Below, piece by piece: positions 31,891 to 38,975 of a stretch of DNA of 64,000 bases (position 1 is the first letter of the stretch; each line of letters begins with the position of its first letter). The notes beneath the pieces were generated by a model. It was given only the letters and a program-made list of their open reading frames with translations, had not been told where the DNA came from and did no database searches. The position numbers and the translations under genes were made by a program. This stretch comes from Azospirillum lipoferum (GTDB taxonomy: Bacteria; Pseudomonadota; Alphaproteobacteria; Azospirillales; Azospirillaceae), in the NCBI RefSeq assembly GCF_024170005.1, contig NZ_JALJXJ010000006.1, positions 124,001 to 188,000 on the forward strand, in the 5' to 3' direction.

Positions 31891-32841
31891 TCAGGGCAGC
31901 GCGCCGCTGCCCGAACCGCTGCCCGAGGAGGCACCGGGGAATTCAAGCATCGGCGGCCCTTCGCTGGAGTATCCCCATGCCAGTTCATGGCCGAAATAGA
32001 GGACGCTGTTGACCACCGCACCGGTCGCCGCAAGCCCGCCGGACAGAACCGGGTCGCCGGTGAACAGGTAGGCGACGGCAAGATCGCCGACGGTGCCGAC
32101 CGCCCGCCAGCTGAGCGTTTTCATCAGGCTGGTGCCCCAACTGACCTCGCCGGTTGCCGCCGGGGAGACCGGTTCCGCAGGGGGTGGCACTGCGGCCGGG
32201 GCGGCCGACGCGGGATTGGGCATGGACAGGGCGTCGCCCGCACCCAACCGGCCGTGCAGTCCATGTTGGACCGCCGACAGGGCTTGCGCGCTCCAGGCGA
32301 CGGCGGCCTGGGGGGTGCCGTCGGCGAAATGGTAACGGACGTCGATCACGTCCCGCCGGTCGGTCAGGCGCACACCCGCCATCAGCCACCGGTCGGGCAC
32401 CGTCCAGCCCTGCTGCCGCGCCATCTCCGCCGCGGCGGTCCAGGCCGGCGCGGTGCCGGGGCGGGTGCCTGTGGCGACCCGCCCGACGAAGCGGCAGGCC
32501 CCATCGATGGCGGAGGCGTAGTCGATGGCTGCGAAGGCGCCTTCCCGGCGTGAGCAGTCGCGCGTCAGGCCCCATCCGGCGGTCCCAGGCTCTGCGTTCG
32601 TCGTCGCGATGACGAAGGCGCGGACCTGCCGCCCGTCCAGCTGCATGAAGACCGCGGTCTGGAACGGTGCCGATCCTTGATGTCCGGCCCCGTCGCTTCC
32701 AGCCAGGACCCATTCGCCGGCCGGCAGGGGAACCTGCTTGCCGGCCAGGGTGGCATGGCCGCTCATCGGTTCGGCAGCCTCGGCACCGGCCGAGAGGACT
32801 AGAAGCAGTGCCGGCAGAGGGATGAAGAACGGGCGCGGCAT
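31891..32841 (-). CDS. Secreted protein with C-terminal DUF2061 domain
   Basis: A 316-residue protein with an N-terminal signal peptide (FFIPLPALLLVLSAGAEAAE). An uncharacterised extracytoplasmic domain (about 25-215) follows, with two cysteines in RDCSRREG and DGACRFVG. After a Pro/Ala linker comes a C-terminal membrane segment of DUF2061 type (about 240-295: MKTLSWRAVGTVGDLAVAYL, then VVNSVLYFGHELAWGY). DUF2061 is a two-helix membrane domain of unknown function. The stop is 5 bases from that of the convergent hybrid kinase. It is divergent from a second protein with two DUF2061-like units, so the pair may work together. Confidence 0.7.
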   Translation of the reverse strand: MPRPFFIPLPALLLVLSAGAEAAEPMSGHATLAGKQVPLPAGEWVLAGSDGAGHQGSAPFQTAVFMQLDGRQVRAFVIATTNAEPGTAGWGLTRDCSRREGAFAAIDYASAIDGACRFVGRVATGTRPGTAPAWTAAAEMARQQGWTVPDRWLMAGVRLTDRRDVIDVRYHFADGTPQAAVAWSAQALSAVQHGLHGRLGAGDALSMPNPASAAPAAVPPPAEPVSPAATGEVSWGTSLMKTLSWRAVGTVGDLAVAYLFTGDPVLSGGLAATGAVVNSVLYFGHELAWGYSSEGPPMLEFPGASSGSGSGSGALP

Positions 32842-32997
32842 GCGGTCTTCCCTGGCTCGGTCGTCGTTGGCCCGAACCTACCATCCGAAAGTGGTGCAGA
32901 CCACAGCATAGTCTTTCGTGCGCACACGCAAGGCGCGAGCAAACCGGTTGCCATGCGCCTGCTGCTCTGCGACATTGGCGAAAGTGATATATTGGCC

Positions 32998-33621
32998 ATG
33001 GGGCTTCCGGTGCGCGCAGCTTCCTTCGCTCTCCCGTCTCAGTTGCAAAAGGTCGCCGTGAGTCTGTCGGTTGCATCGGTCCTGGCATTTCCGGGGACCG
33101 TCTTGGCCGCCGAGCCCGCTCCGCAGGGGACGGAGGCGTCGCTGGAGCGCTCGGCCATGCGGGCGCTGACCTACAAGGTGGGGACGTTCCTCACCAACAC
33201 GGTGGCCTATTCCATGACCACCGGCGACATGATGCAGGGACTGGCGCTGTCGTCGGCGCTGACCGCCTATTCGTCGGTCAGCTATGTCCTGACCGACTAT
33301 TTCTGGGACAGCGCCTATCCGCAGATGCACGCCGGCGACGCCCCGGCGGAGGTGCTGAAGGAAAGCGCGGAGCGCACCACCTGGAAGTTCATGACCTATA
33401 AAGTGGTGAACCTGCCGGCCCTGTTGGGCATCAGCTATTACGCCACGGGCACGGCGAGTGGTGCGCTGGGGCTGGCGTCGGGCCTGTCGCTGTTCAAGGC
33501 CGGCTGGTTCTATGCCAACACCATGATCTGGGACTATTACAGCCCGCCCCCATCCAAACCGGTACCGTCCAAGCCGGTGCTCCCGCTGGCCGGAACGGTG
33601 ATGCAGCAGGCGGCGAAATAG
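32998..33621 (+). CDS. Membrane protein with two DUF2061-like repeats
   Basis: A 207-residue protein with an N-terminal signal-like segment (VAVSLSVASVLAFPGTVLAA). Two similar membrane units follow. The first contains MRALTYKVGTFLTNTVAYSM and ends YVLTDYFWD; the second contains WKFMTYKVVNLPALLGISYY and ends ANTMIWDYY. Both resemble the DUF2061 pattern, with a conserved K-x(n)-T/N pair and an aromatic-W/D end. The tail has a Pro-rich repeat (SKPVPSKPV). ATG 32998 was chosen over 32953 because it leaves a short signal peptide; either is possible. It is divergent from the other DUF2061 gene. Confidence 0.6.
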   Translation: MGLPVRAASFALPSQLQKVAVSLSVASVLAFPGTVLAAEPAPQGTEASLERSAMRALTYKVGTFLTNTVAYSMTTGDMMQGLALSSALTAYSSVSYVLTDYFWDSAYPQMHAGDAPAEVLKESAERTTWKFMTYKVVNLPALLGISYYATGTASGALGLASGLSLFKAGWFYANTMIWDYYSPPPSKPVPSKPVLPLAGTVMQQAAK

Positions 33622-33624
33622 TCG

Positions 33625-33870
33625 TCAGCCGGTACCGGGCTGGGTCGAGCCGTCGGTGTCCTCCGCCCGTTCCCGCAGCTCCTTCGACGACATCCCGGCC
33701 GGGGTGGCATCCTGAAGCGTGCCGTCACCCGGCGTCTTCGTCATGTCCTCGCGCGGGGAGCGCTCGCCGGCCGGGGTCTGGTCATGGGTGTTGTCGGGAT
33801 TGTCCACTCCGGATTTCTTCGGCTTGGGCATTCCTTCGGAGGGGGTGCGTGTTTGAGGCGTGTCGGTCAT
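33625..33870 (-). CDS. Small hydrophilic disordered protein
   Basis: An 81-residue protein with no cysteines and few hydrophobics, dominated by Thr, Pro, Gly, Asp and Lys (for example MTDTPQTRTPSEGMPKPKKS and GVDNPDNTHDQTPAGERSP). It is probably intrinsically disordered and could be a stress or desiccation protein; this is inference from composition only. The ATG is preceded by a good AGAGGA ribosome site 4 bases away, which supports it as a real gene. Its stop is 3 bases from that of the convergent DUF2061-like gene. Confidence 0.6.
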   Translation of the reverse strand: MTDTPQTRTPSEGMPKPKKSGVDNPDNTHDQTPAGERSPREDMTKTPGDGTLQDATPAGMSSKELRERAEDTDGSTQPGTG

Positions 33871-33900
33871 GATGTCCTCTGCTATCTTCTGAGAGAGTCA

Positions 33901-33941
33901 ACGACCAGGAAGGATGCGTGTTCCGCATCCTTCCTGGTCGT
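33901..33941. repeat. 18-bp perfect inverted repeat upstream of gltA
   Basis: Two perfect 18-base arms (ACGACCAGGAAGGATGCG and its complement) flank the loop TGTTC. There is no T-run on either strand. It lies between the divergent small gene and gltA and would form a very stable hairpin at about 147-187 bases before the gltA ATG. Confidence 0.85.
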
Positions 33942-34087
33942 AGGGAGACCGGGAGAAGACGGCGCGGCGCTCCAGGGCGCCGAAGAGCGTGCTTTCAAGC
34001 GCGCCTGACGACGGGCCAACCACCAAGGTCCGGCAGCGGAGGCCGCGAGCCGCCGCCCAGCCGGCCAGCAAGGAGTGTGAAAAGGTC

Positions 34088-35419
34088 ATGGAATCGAGCA
34101 AGCACTCGCCGCATGGCGATGTGACCCAGGTCGGCACCGTCACGCTGACCGATGACGCCACCGGCAAGACTCTGAAGCTGCCGCTGCTCGGCGGGTCCAC
34201 CGGTCCCAACGTGATCGACATTCGCAAGCTCTATGCCGAAACCGGCTATTTCACCTACGATCCCGGCTTCACCTCCACCGCCGCCTGCGATTCGGCCATC
34301 ACCTACATCGACGGCGACGAGGGCATCCTGCTGCACCGCGGGTATGCCATCGCCGATCTGGCTGAGAACTGCGACTTCCTGGAAGTCTGCCACCTGCTGC
34401 TGAACGGCGAGCTGCCCAACCCGCAGCAGAAGGCCGATTTCGAGCGCACCATCACCTACCACACGATGGTGCACGAGCAGCTGGCCAAGTTCTACAGCGG
34501 CTTCCGCCGCGACGCCCACCCGATGGCGATCATGTGCGGCGTCGTCGGCGCGCTGTCGGCCTTCTATCACGATTCCACCGACATCTTCGATCCGGTACAG
34601 CGCAAGATCGCGGCGCACCGCCTGATCGCCAAGATGCCGACCATGGCCGCCATGGCCTACAAATACACGGTCGGCGAGCCCTTCATGTATCCGCGCAACG
34701 ACCTGTCGTATGCGGAAAACTTCCTCTACATGACGTTCGGCACGCCGTGCGAGGAATGGAAGGTCGATCCCGTCCTGTCGGCGGCGATGGACAAGATCTT
34801 CATCCTGCATGCCGACCACGAGCAGAACGCCTCGACCTCCACCGTCCGTCTCGCCGGTTCGTCGCATGCCAACCCGTTCGCCTGCATCGCGTCGGGCATT
34901 GCCGCCTTGTGGGGTCCGGCCCATGGCGGGGCCAACGAGGCCGTGCTGAAGATGCTCGATCAGATCGGCTCGGTGGAGCGCATCCCCGAGTTCGTCCGCC
35001 GGGCCAAGGACAAGAACGACAGCTTCCGCCTGATGGGCTTCGGCCACCGGGTCTACAAGAACTACGATCCGCGCGCCAAGATCATGCGCGAGACCTGCTA
35101 CCAGGTCCTCGACCGCCTGGGCATCCGGGACGAGCCGCATCTGGCCATCGCGATGGAACTGGAGAAGATCGCCCTGTCGGACGAGTACTTCATCGAGAAG
35201 AAGCTCTATCCGAACGTCGACTTCTATTCGGGCATCATCCTGAAGGCGATGGGCTTCCCGACCAGCATGTTCACCGTGCTGTTCGCGCTCGCCCGCACCG
35301 TCGGCTGGATCAGCCAGTGGAAGGAGATGATCGAGGATCCGGCCCAGAAGATCGGCCGCCCCCGTCAGCTCTTCACCGGCTACGCCGCCCGTCCCTTCGT
35401 CCCGCTGGACAAGCGTTGA
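34088..35419 (+). CDS. gltA: Citrate synthase
   Basis: A 443-residue type II citrate synthase condensing acetyl-CoA and oxaloacetate, the entry step of the TCA cycle. Catalytic and substrate motifs are all present: [24 protein letters not shown] split across residues 258-282, [14 protein letters not shown], and the catalytic Asp in [10 protein letters not shown]. The N-terminal beta-rich domain ([20 protein letters not shown]) is that of the NADH-sensitive Gram-negative hexameric form. The ATG at 34088 has AAGGAG upstream. The long leader contains an 18-bp perfect hairpin. A palindromic repeat element follows the stop and may terminate it. Confidence 0.97.
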   Translation: MESSKHSPHGDVTQVGTVTLTDDATGKTLKLPLLGGSTGPNVIDIRKLYAETGYFTYDPGFTSTAACDSAITYIDGDEGILLHRGYAIADLAENCDFLEVCHLLLNGELPNPQQKADFERTITYHTMVHEQLAKFYSGFRRDAHPMAIMCGVVGALSAFYHDSTDIFDPVQRKIAAHRLIAKMPTMAAMAYKYTVGEPFMYPRNDLSYAENFLYMTFGTPCEEWKVDPVLSAAMDKIFILHADHEQNASTSTVRLAGSSHANPFACIASGIAALWGPAHGGANEAVLKMLDQIGSVERIPEFVRRAKDKNDSFRLMGFGHRVYKNYDPRAKIMRETCYQVLDRLGIRDEPHLAIAMELEKIALSDEYFIEKKLYPNVDFYSGIILKAMGFPTSMFTVLFALARTVGWISQWKEMIEDPAQKIGRPRQLFTGYAARPFVPLDKR

Positions 35420-35446
35420 AGTCAGCAGCCTATCCCCGCCTTCAAT

Positions 35447-35561
35447 CCCCTCTCCCCCCCGGGGAGAGGGTTAGGGCGAGGGGGAAGCGCGGTGAGGATT
35501 CACGGGAGGGCATGCGGTGCATCCCCCTCACCCCGACCCTCTCCCCGGGGGGGAGAGGGGG
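35447..35561. repeat. Fullest copy of the dispersed palindromic repeat element
   Basis: Two CCTCTCCCC/GGGGAGAGG palindromes (35449-35470 and 35539-35560), each followed inward by a GGGTTAGGGCGAGGGGG-type or complementary CCCCCTCACCCCGACCC segment, so the whole element is itself a large imperfect inverted repeat. It ends one base before the ATG of the next gene. Confidence 0.85.
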
Positions 35562-36590
35562 ATGCGTGCGCACCCCGTGACCCACCCCCTTCAACTCGGC
35601 CTGTCGGTCGCCATCGTCGCGGTGACCGGCGGGACGCCGCGTGTCGTGACGGTGCGCAGCGGCTTCACCGTGCCGGAAGACCACCGGCGCGGCGACGAGC
35701 CGTTGCCGCACCGCGACGCGCTGCCCGGCGCACCCTTCGAACCGGAGCGCTTCCGCACCCTTCAGGACGGCGTCCGCGCGGTGGCGGAGGGGCTGTCCGG
35801 TCTGGCGTTGCGCTATGTCGAGCAGCTCTACACCTTCGGCGACCGCTACCGCGATCCGCACGAGCTGTTCGGCGGCCCGCGGTCGGTCGTGGTCGGTTAT
35901 CTGGCGCTGGTCCGAGACGGCCCGCTGGGCGGTGATGCCTCGGCCGAATGGCGCGACCTTTACGACCATTTCCCGTGGGAGGACTGGCGCGACCAGCGCC
36001 CGCCGCTGCTGGACGGGGTGATCGCCCCGGCGCTCGCCGGCTGGATCGCCTCGGCCCCCGACGAGGAGACCCGCCTGCGCCGGGAAGAACGTGCCCAGAT
36101 GGCCTTCGGCCTGGATGGTGCCGATTGGGACATGGAGCGCGTGCTGGAGCGATTCGAACTGCTTTACGAGGCCGGGCTGCTGGTGGAGTCCTTCCGCGAC
36201 CGCGACCTCGCCGCGCGGGTCGATCCGTCCGTGCCGGCCGGCGGGCCGATGCCGCGGGCGCTCGGCCGGCCGATGGCGCGCGACGGCCGGCGCATCCTGG
36301 CGACGGCGCTGGAGCGGCTGCGCGGCAAGCTGCGCTACCGCCCGATCGTCTTCGAACTGCTGCCGCCGACCTTCACCCTGCACCAGCTCCAGCTGGTGGT
36401 GGAGGCGCTGTCGGGCGAGCGGGTGCACAAGCAGAATTTCCGCCGCCTGATGATCTCCGGCGGCTTCGTCGAGCCCACCGGCCAGTATGAAAGCCAGACC
36501 GGCGGCCGGCCCGCCGAGTTGTACCGCTTCCGCCGTCGGGCCATCCACGAACGCACCAGCGCCGGCGCCATTCCGTCCGCGGACGGATGA
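35562..36590 (+). CDS. Nudix-fold winged-helix regulator (NrtR-like)
   Basis: A 342-residue protein of the Nudix-like plus C-terminal winged-helix type. The N-terminal domain (about 10-140) has the strand pattern of Nudix proteins (LGLSVAIVAVTGGTPRVVTV, EQLYTFGDRYRDP) but no recognisable GX5EX7REUXEEXGU box, so it is probably a sensor and not a hydrolase. The C-terminal wHTH contains FTLHQLQLVVEALSGERVHK and NFRRLMISGGFVEPTGQYES then GGRPAELYRFRR, the NrtR signature. NrtR proteins bind ADP-ribose and regulate NAD metabolism. No NAD genes are adjacent. The ribosome-binding purines directly before ATG 35562 are the right arm of a repeat element. Confidence 0.78.
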   Translation: MRAHPVTHPLQLGLSVAIVAVTGGTPRVVTVRSGFTVPEDHRRGDEPLPHRDALPGAPFEPERFRTLQDGVRAVAEGLSGLALRYVEQLYTFGDRYRDPHELFGGPRSVVVGYLALVRDGPLGGDASAEWRDLYDHFPWEDWRDQRPPLLDGVIAPALAGWIASAPDEETRLRREERAQMAFGLDGADWDMERVLERFELLYEAGLLVESFRDRDLAARVDPSVPAGGPMPRALGRPMARDGRRILATALERLRGKLRYRPIVFELLPPTFTLHQLQLVVEALSGERVHKQNFRRLMISGGFVEPTGQYESQTGGRPAELYRFRRRAIHERTSAGAIPSADG

Positions 36591-36722
36591 GGGGAAAATC
36601 CTTCGGAAACGTCGACGCGCGGCATTGGGCGCAGTTGTCAACGGGCGGCTGCAAGGGGATACTATCGGAACGGTTTTAAACCCGGAATGTCCGTATCCGG
36701 AAATTCCATTCTCGGAAAGTCG

Positions 36723-37373
36723 ATGTCGCACCGCATTCTGATTGCCGACGACCACCCGCTGATGCGCACCGCCTTGACCCAGACCATCGGGCAGGCGATT
36801 CCCGGCGCCGTGATTTTGGAAGCATCGCGGTTCGAACAGATCAAGCCGTTGCTGGACACCGGGGAGCCACCGGACATCATCCTGCTCGATCTGCACATGC
36901 CCGGCATGAGCGGTCTGATCGGGCTGATGATGTTGCGCTCCGAACATCCGGCGATTCCGGTGATCGTGGTGTCGGCCTCGGAGGACCCGGTGACGATCCA
37001 GCGCGCCATCGATTATGGCGCCTCCGGCTTCGTCCCGAAATCCGCCCCCAACACCCAGATCATCGAAGCGATCCATGCCGTGCTGGATGGCGAGCTTTGG
37101 TTGCCGGAGATCAACGGCGGTCCGGAGACCGACGCCCCGGACCCTGCCCAGCGTGCCGCCACCCTGACGCCACAGCAGCTCCGTGTCCTCGCCGGCATCG
37201 CCGAAGGCAAGCTGAACAAGCAGATCGCCTACGAGATGAACGTCGCCGAGACGACGGTGAAGGCCCACGTCACCACGATCCTCCGCAAGCTGGGCGTGCT
37301 GACCCGAACCCAGGCGGCGGTACTGGCGAGCCAACTGGCGCTGTCGGCCGTGCCGCCGCCGCCGGTGGAGTGA
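36723..37373 (+). CDS. LuxR/NarL-family response regulator (CrbR-like)
   Basis: A 216-residue two-domain regulator: receiver (1-125) with DD at 9-10, phospho-acceptor Asp56 in IILLDLHMPG and the Lys of GFVPKSAP; then a LuxR-type HTH (about 148-205: LTPQQLRVLAGIAEGKLNKQ, NVAETTVKAHVTTILRKLGV). The ATG at 36723 (MSHRILIADD) is chosen over 36687. Regulators of this subfamily pair with the sodium-symporter-fused kinase CrbS to control acetyl-CoA synthetase and acetate use. Such a kinase is encoded convergently at 38976-42479. An AT-rich two-gene insertion lies between them, so this pair appears to be split but intact. Confidence 0.9.
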   Translation: MSHRILIADDHPLMRTALTQTIGQAIPGAVILEASRFEQIKPLLDTGEPPDIILLDLHMPGMSGLIGLMMLRSEHPAIPVIVVSASEDPVTIQRAIDYGASGFVPKSAPNTQIIEAIHAVLDGELWLPEINGGPETDAPDPAQRAATLTPQQLRVLAGIAEGKLNKQIAYEMNVAETTVKAHVTTILRKLGVLTRTQAAVLASQLALSAVPPPPVE

Positions 37374-37393
37374 AGGGGCGTCAAACATAAAGC

Positions 37394-37433
37394 CATAGCG
37401 TCGTGCGTTTCATATCAAACGCACGACGCTATG
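37394..37433 (-). terminator. 17-bp perfect hairpin between convergent genes
   Basis: Arms CATAGCGTCGTGCGTTT and its exact complement flank a 6-base loop. On the minus strand it is followed by a T-rich GCTTTATGTTTG, fitting a terminator for the YaaW-family gene. It also lies 20 bases after the CrbR-like gene. Confidence 0.7.
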
Positions 37434-37454
37434 AAGGATGGAAGAAAGGTAAAG

Positions 37455-38279
37455 CTACTTCAATTTTGTTCCACAGGAGGGGCAGAAAGTAGAGCTGTTC
37501 GGGATGACTTCATTGCAGTTTCGACAGCTTTCAATAATTGATTTTTGCCTGATGTAAGCGATATGCAGTACGGTGGGAACAGTGACTCGGTAGGCGGGAC
37601 CTGCCAAGTCAATAACCGTCCACAAAGCGGTAATGGCCCAGCCGATAGGTCCGGCAAGAACACTCATGGTTCTGGTAAGGGTTGCTCCCGCAGCAAAGGA
37701 AAGCCCTCTTCCCAATAGAGCCCTTGCGATTGCGTTCGCCACGATTACCGCGATTTTGTATGATGCAAATCCACCAATTTTTATGGCTGATTGCAGTAAC
37801 ATCACGGGCAATGCAGATGGTATGCCAGATACTGTATCTATCCCTACTTCTTTTAAGAACTCACGTCTCTCAGAGTCGGACATTTTCTCGTAGGCATTTT
37901 CCAGAACTTTAAGCTGAATTTGTCCCTCTATGATCTCCACGCTTGAAGATTTGTTGTAGTTCACCCCCATGTGATCTGCGACATCGCGTACTATTTCAGC
38001 GTAGGGTACACCCTGTCCGCCACGCAGCATGTTCGCGAGGGTGTTCCCTCCAAATTTCTGGATCTCTGCACTGATTTCATCGCAATATAGCCTGTGATCG
38101 CCATTATATATCTTCTCTGAATATCGCGGATTATTCAGTTTGAATTCCGGAACAATTTCAAGCTGAGATGTGCTTGCGTTCAGGATGAACTCCACCAATA
38201 TCCCAAGATCATCAGAAGATGCTGATCTTAAGAGTGGAATCAAATCATTGTCTGGAGATCGAAGGGTGAGGTAGCTCAA
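37455..38279 (-). CDS. YaaW/UPF0174-family protein with C-terminal zinc ribbon
   Basis: A 274-residue protein. The segments FGGNTLANMLRGGQGVPYAE, IVRDVADHMGV and AYRVTVPTVLHIAYIRQ match the pattern of E. coli YaaW (UPF0174/DUF3944), as I remember it. Two hydrophobic regions (about 150-190 and 205-235, including AGPIGWAITALWTVIDLAG) suggest membrane association. Unlike E. coli YaaW, the C-terminus carries a zinc ribbon, ESCRNCNEV and FCPSCGTKL, with four cysteines in two CxxC pairs. The function of this family is unknown. It starts 2 bases after the XRE regulator's stop, so the two are cotranscribed. Codon usage is AT-rich, unlike the flanking genome, indicating horizontal transfer. Confidence 0.75.
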   Translation of the reverse strand: MSYLTLRSPDNDLIPLLRSASSDDLGILVEFILNASTSQLEIVPEFKLNNPRYSEKIYNGDHRLYCDEISAEIQKFGGNTLANMLRGGQGVPYAEIVRDVADHMGVNYNKSSSVEIIEGQIQLKVLENAYEKMSDSERREFLKEVGIDTVSGIPSALPVMLLQSAIKIGGFASYKIAVIVANAIARALLGRGLSFAAGATLTRTMSVLAGPIGWAITALWTVIDLAGPAYRVTVPTVLHIAYIRQKSIIESCRNCNEVIPNSSTFCPSCGTKLK

Positions 38280-38281
38280 TT

Positions 38282-38872
38282 TTAATTCCTCTTCGTTGCG
38301 TTTAGCGATAAAATGCTGGCGATTACTGACGTAATGACAGGGTTATTTGGGAGCATTTCAGATCCAATCGCTGATGCAGCCCTAATGGTCCTTCCTATGA
38401 TTTCCGGAATTTGTTCCTCGGCAGAGTTGCGGATTAATCCGCTAACTATAATTTCAGAAGAAATTCTTGCTGAAATTGAAGATCCATCAAACTTCAGCGC
38501 GCTATCTTCTGATTTCAGCATGCTCTCCAGATGTAATATTTCGTCGGGGTTGCTTGTATGAGAGTATGCCTCAATAAGACTATATGCTCCTTCTCGTCCC
38601 ATTATGTTGTCACATATATTTTTCCAGTCATTCGGTCCCATAATAATAGTAAAGAGAGGAACTCCAAGTTCTCTTGCGATTGCCAGAAGAGAGTAAATAT
38701 TTATATTCGTTATGTTGAAACTTTCTATCTTTCCAACTTGAGATCGGCTTATGCCAACTTTCCTTGCAAGCTGTAGCTGCGTCCAGCCTAGAGCGGTTCT
38801 GGCTGCAGAAACACTGCGGCCGATGTTCAATTTCAGTTGATCGAAATCTAAGTCTGATTCTGGACTATCCAT
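38282..38872 (-). CDS. XRE-family transcriptional regulator
   Basis: A 196-residue protein. An N-terminal lambda-repressor-like HTH (about 14-70: ALGWTQLQLARKVGISRSQV, GKIESFNITNINIYSLLAIA) is followed by a C-terminal helical domain of about 110 residues that I do not recognise. It lacks obvious catalytic residues and a peptidase motif. It is the first gene of the AT-rich cassette and probably represses it: an inverted repeat CTATC-N5-GATAG overlaps the promoter at 38897-38911. AGAGAG precedes the ATG. XRE plus effector cassettes of this shape are common among toxin-antitoxin and defence loci, but that role is inference here. Confidence 0.8.
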   Translation of the reverse strand: MDSPESDLDFDQLKLNIGRSVSAARTALGWTQLQLARKVGISRSQVGKIESFNITNINIYSLLAIARELGVPLFTIIMGPNDWKNICDNIMGREGAYSLIEAYSHTSNPDEILHLESMLKSEDSALKFDGSSISARISSEIIVSGLIRNSAEEQIPEIIGRTIRAASAIGSEMLPNNPVITSVIASILSLNATKRN

Positions 38873-38891
38873 ATTCTTCTCTCTTTCAGAG

Positions 38892-38911
38892 ATTATCTAT
38901 CCAAAAGATAG
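38892..38911 (-). promoter_or_regulatory. Candidate XRE promoter with overlapping operator
   Basis: On the minus strand GATAAT (38897-38892) resembles a -10 element, about 20 bases before the XRE ATG. The inverted repeat CTATC-CAAAA-GATAG at 38897-38911 overlaps it, the usual position of an autoregulatory operator. Confidence 0.45.
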
Positions 38912-38975
38912 GTCTATGGAATTTTTGATGCAATATCGAGTTCTTCTGGGGAACATGTGCGGTCGAAGGATGGTT

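Larger units (their letters stand above)
37434..38930. other. AT-rich inserted block
   Basis: Base composition drops sharply here relative to both flanks, with AT-rich third codon positions. The block holds a two-gene leftward cassette (XRE regulator then YaaW-family protein) and separates two genes that belong together functionally. No integrase, transposase, or clear flanking direct repeat was seen. Confidence 0.7.

Noticed and set aside
37434..38930. AT-rich block considered as a prophage or insertion sequence
   Set aside because: No integrase, transposase or terminal inverted repeats were found; only two coding genes are present.
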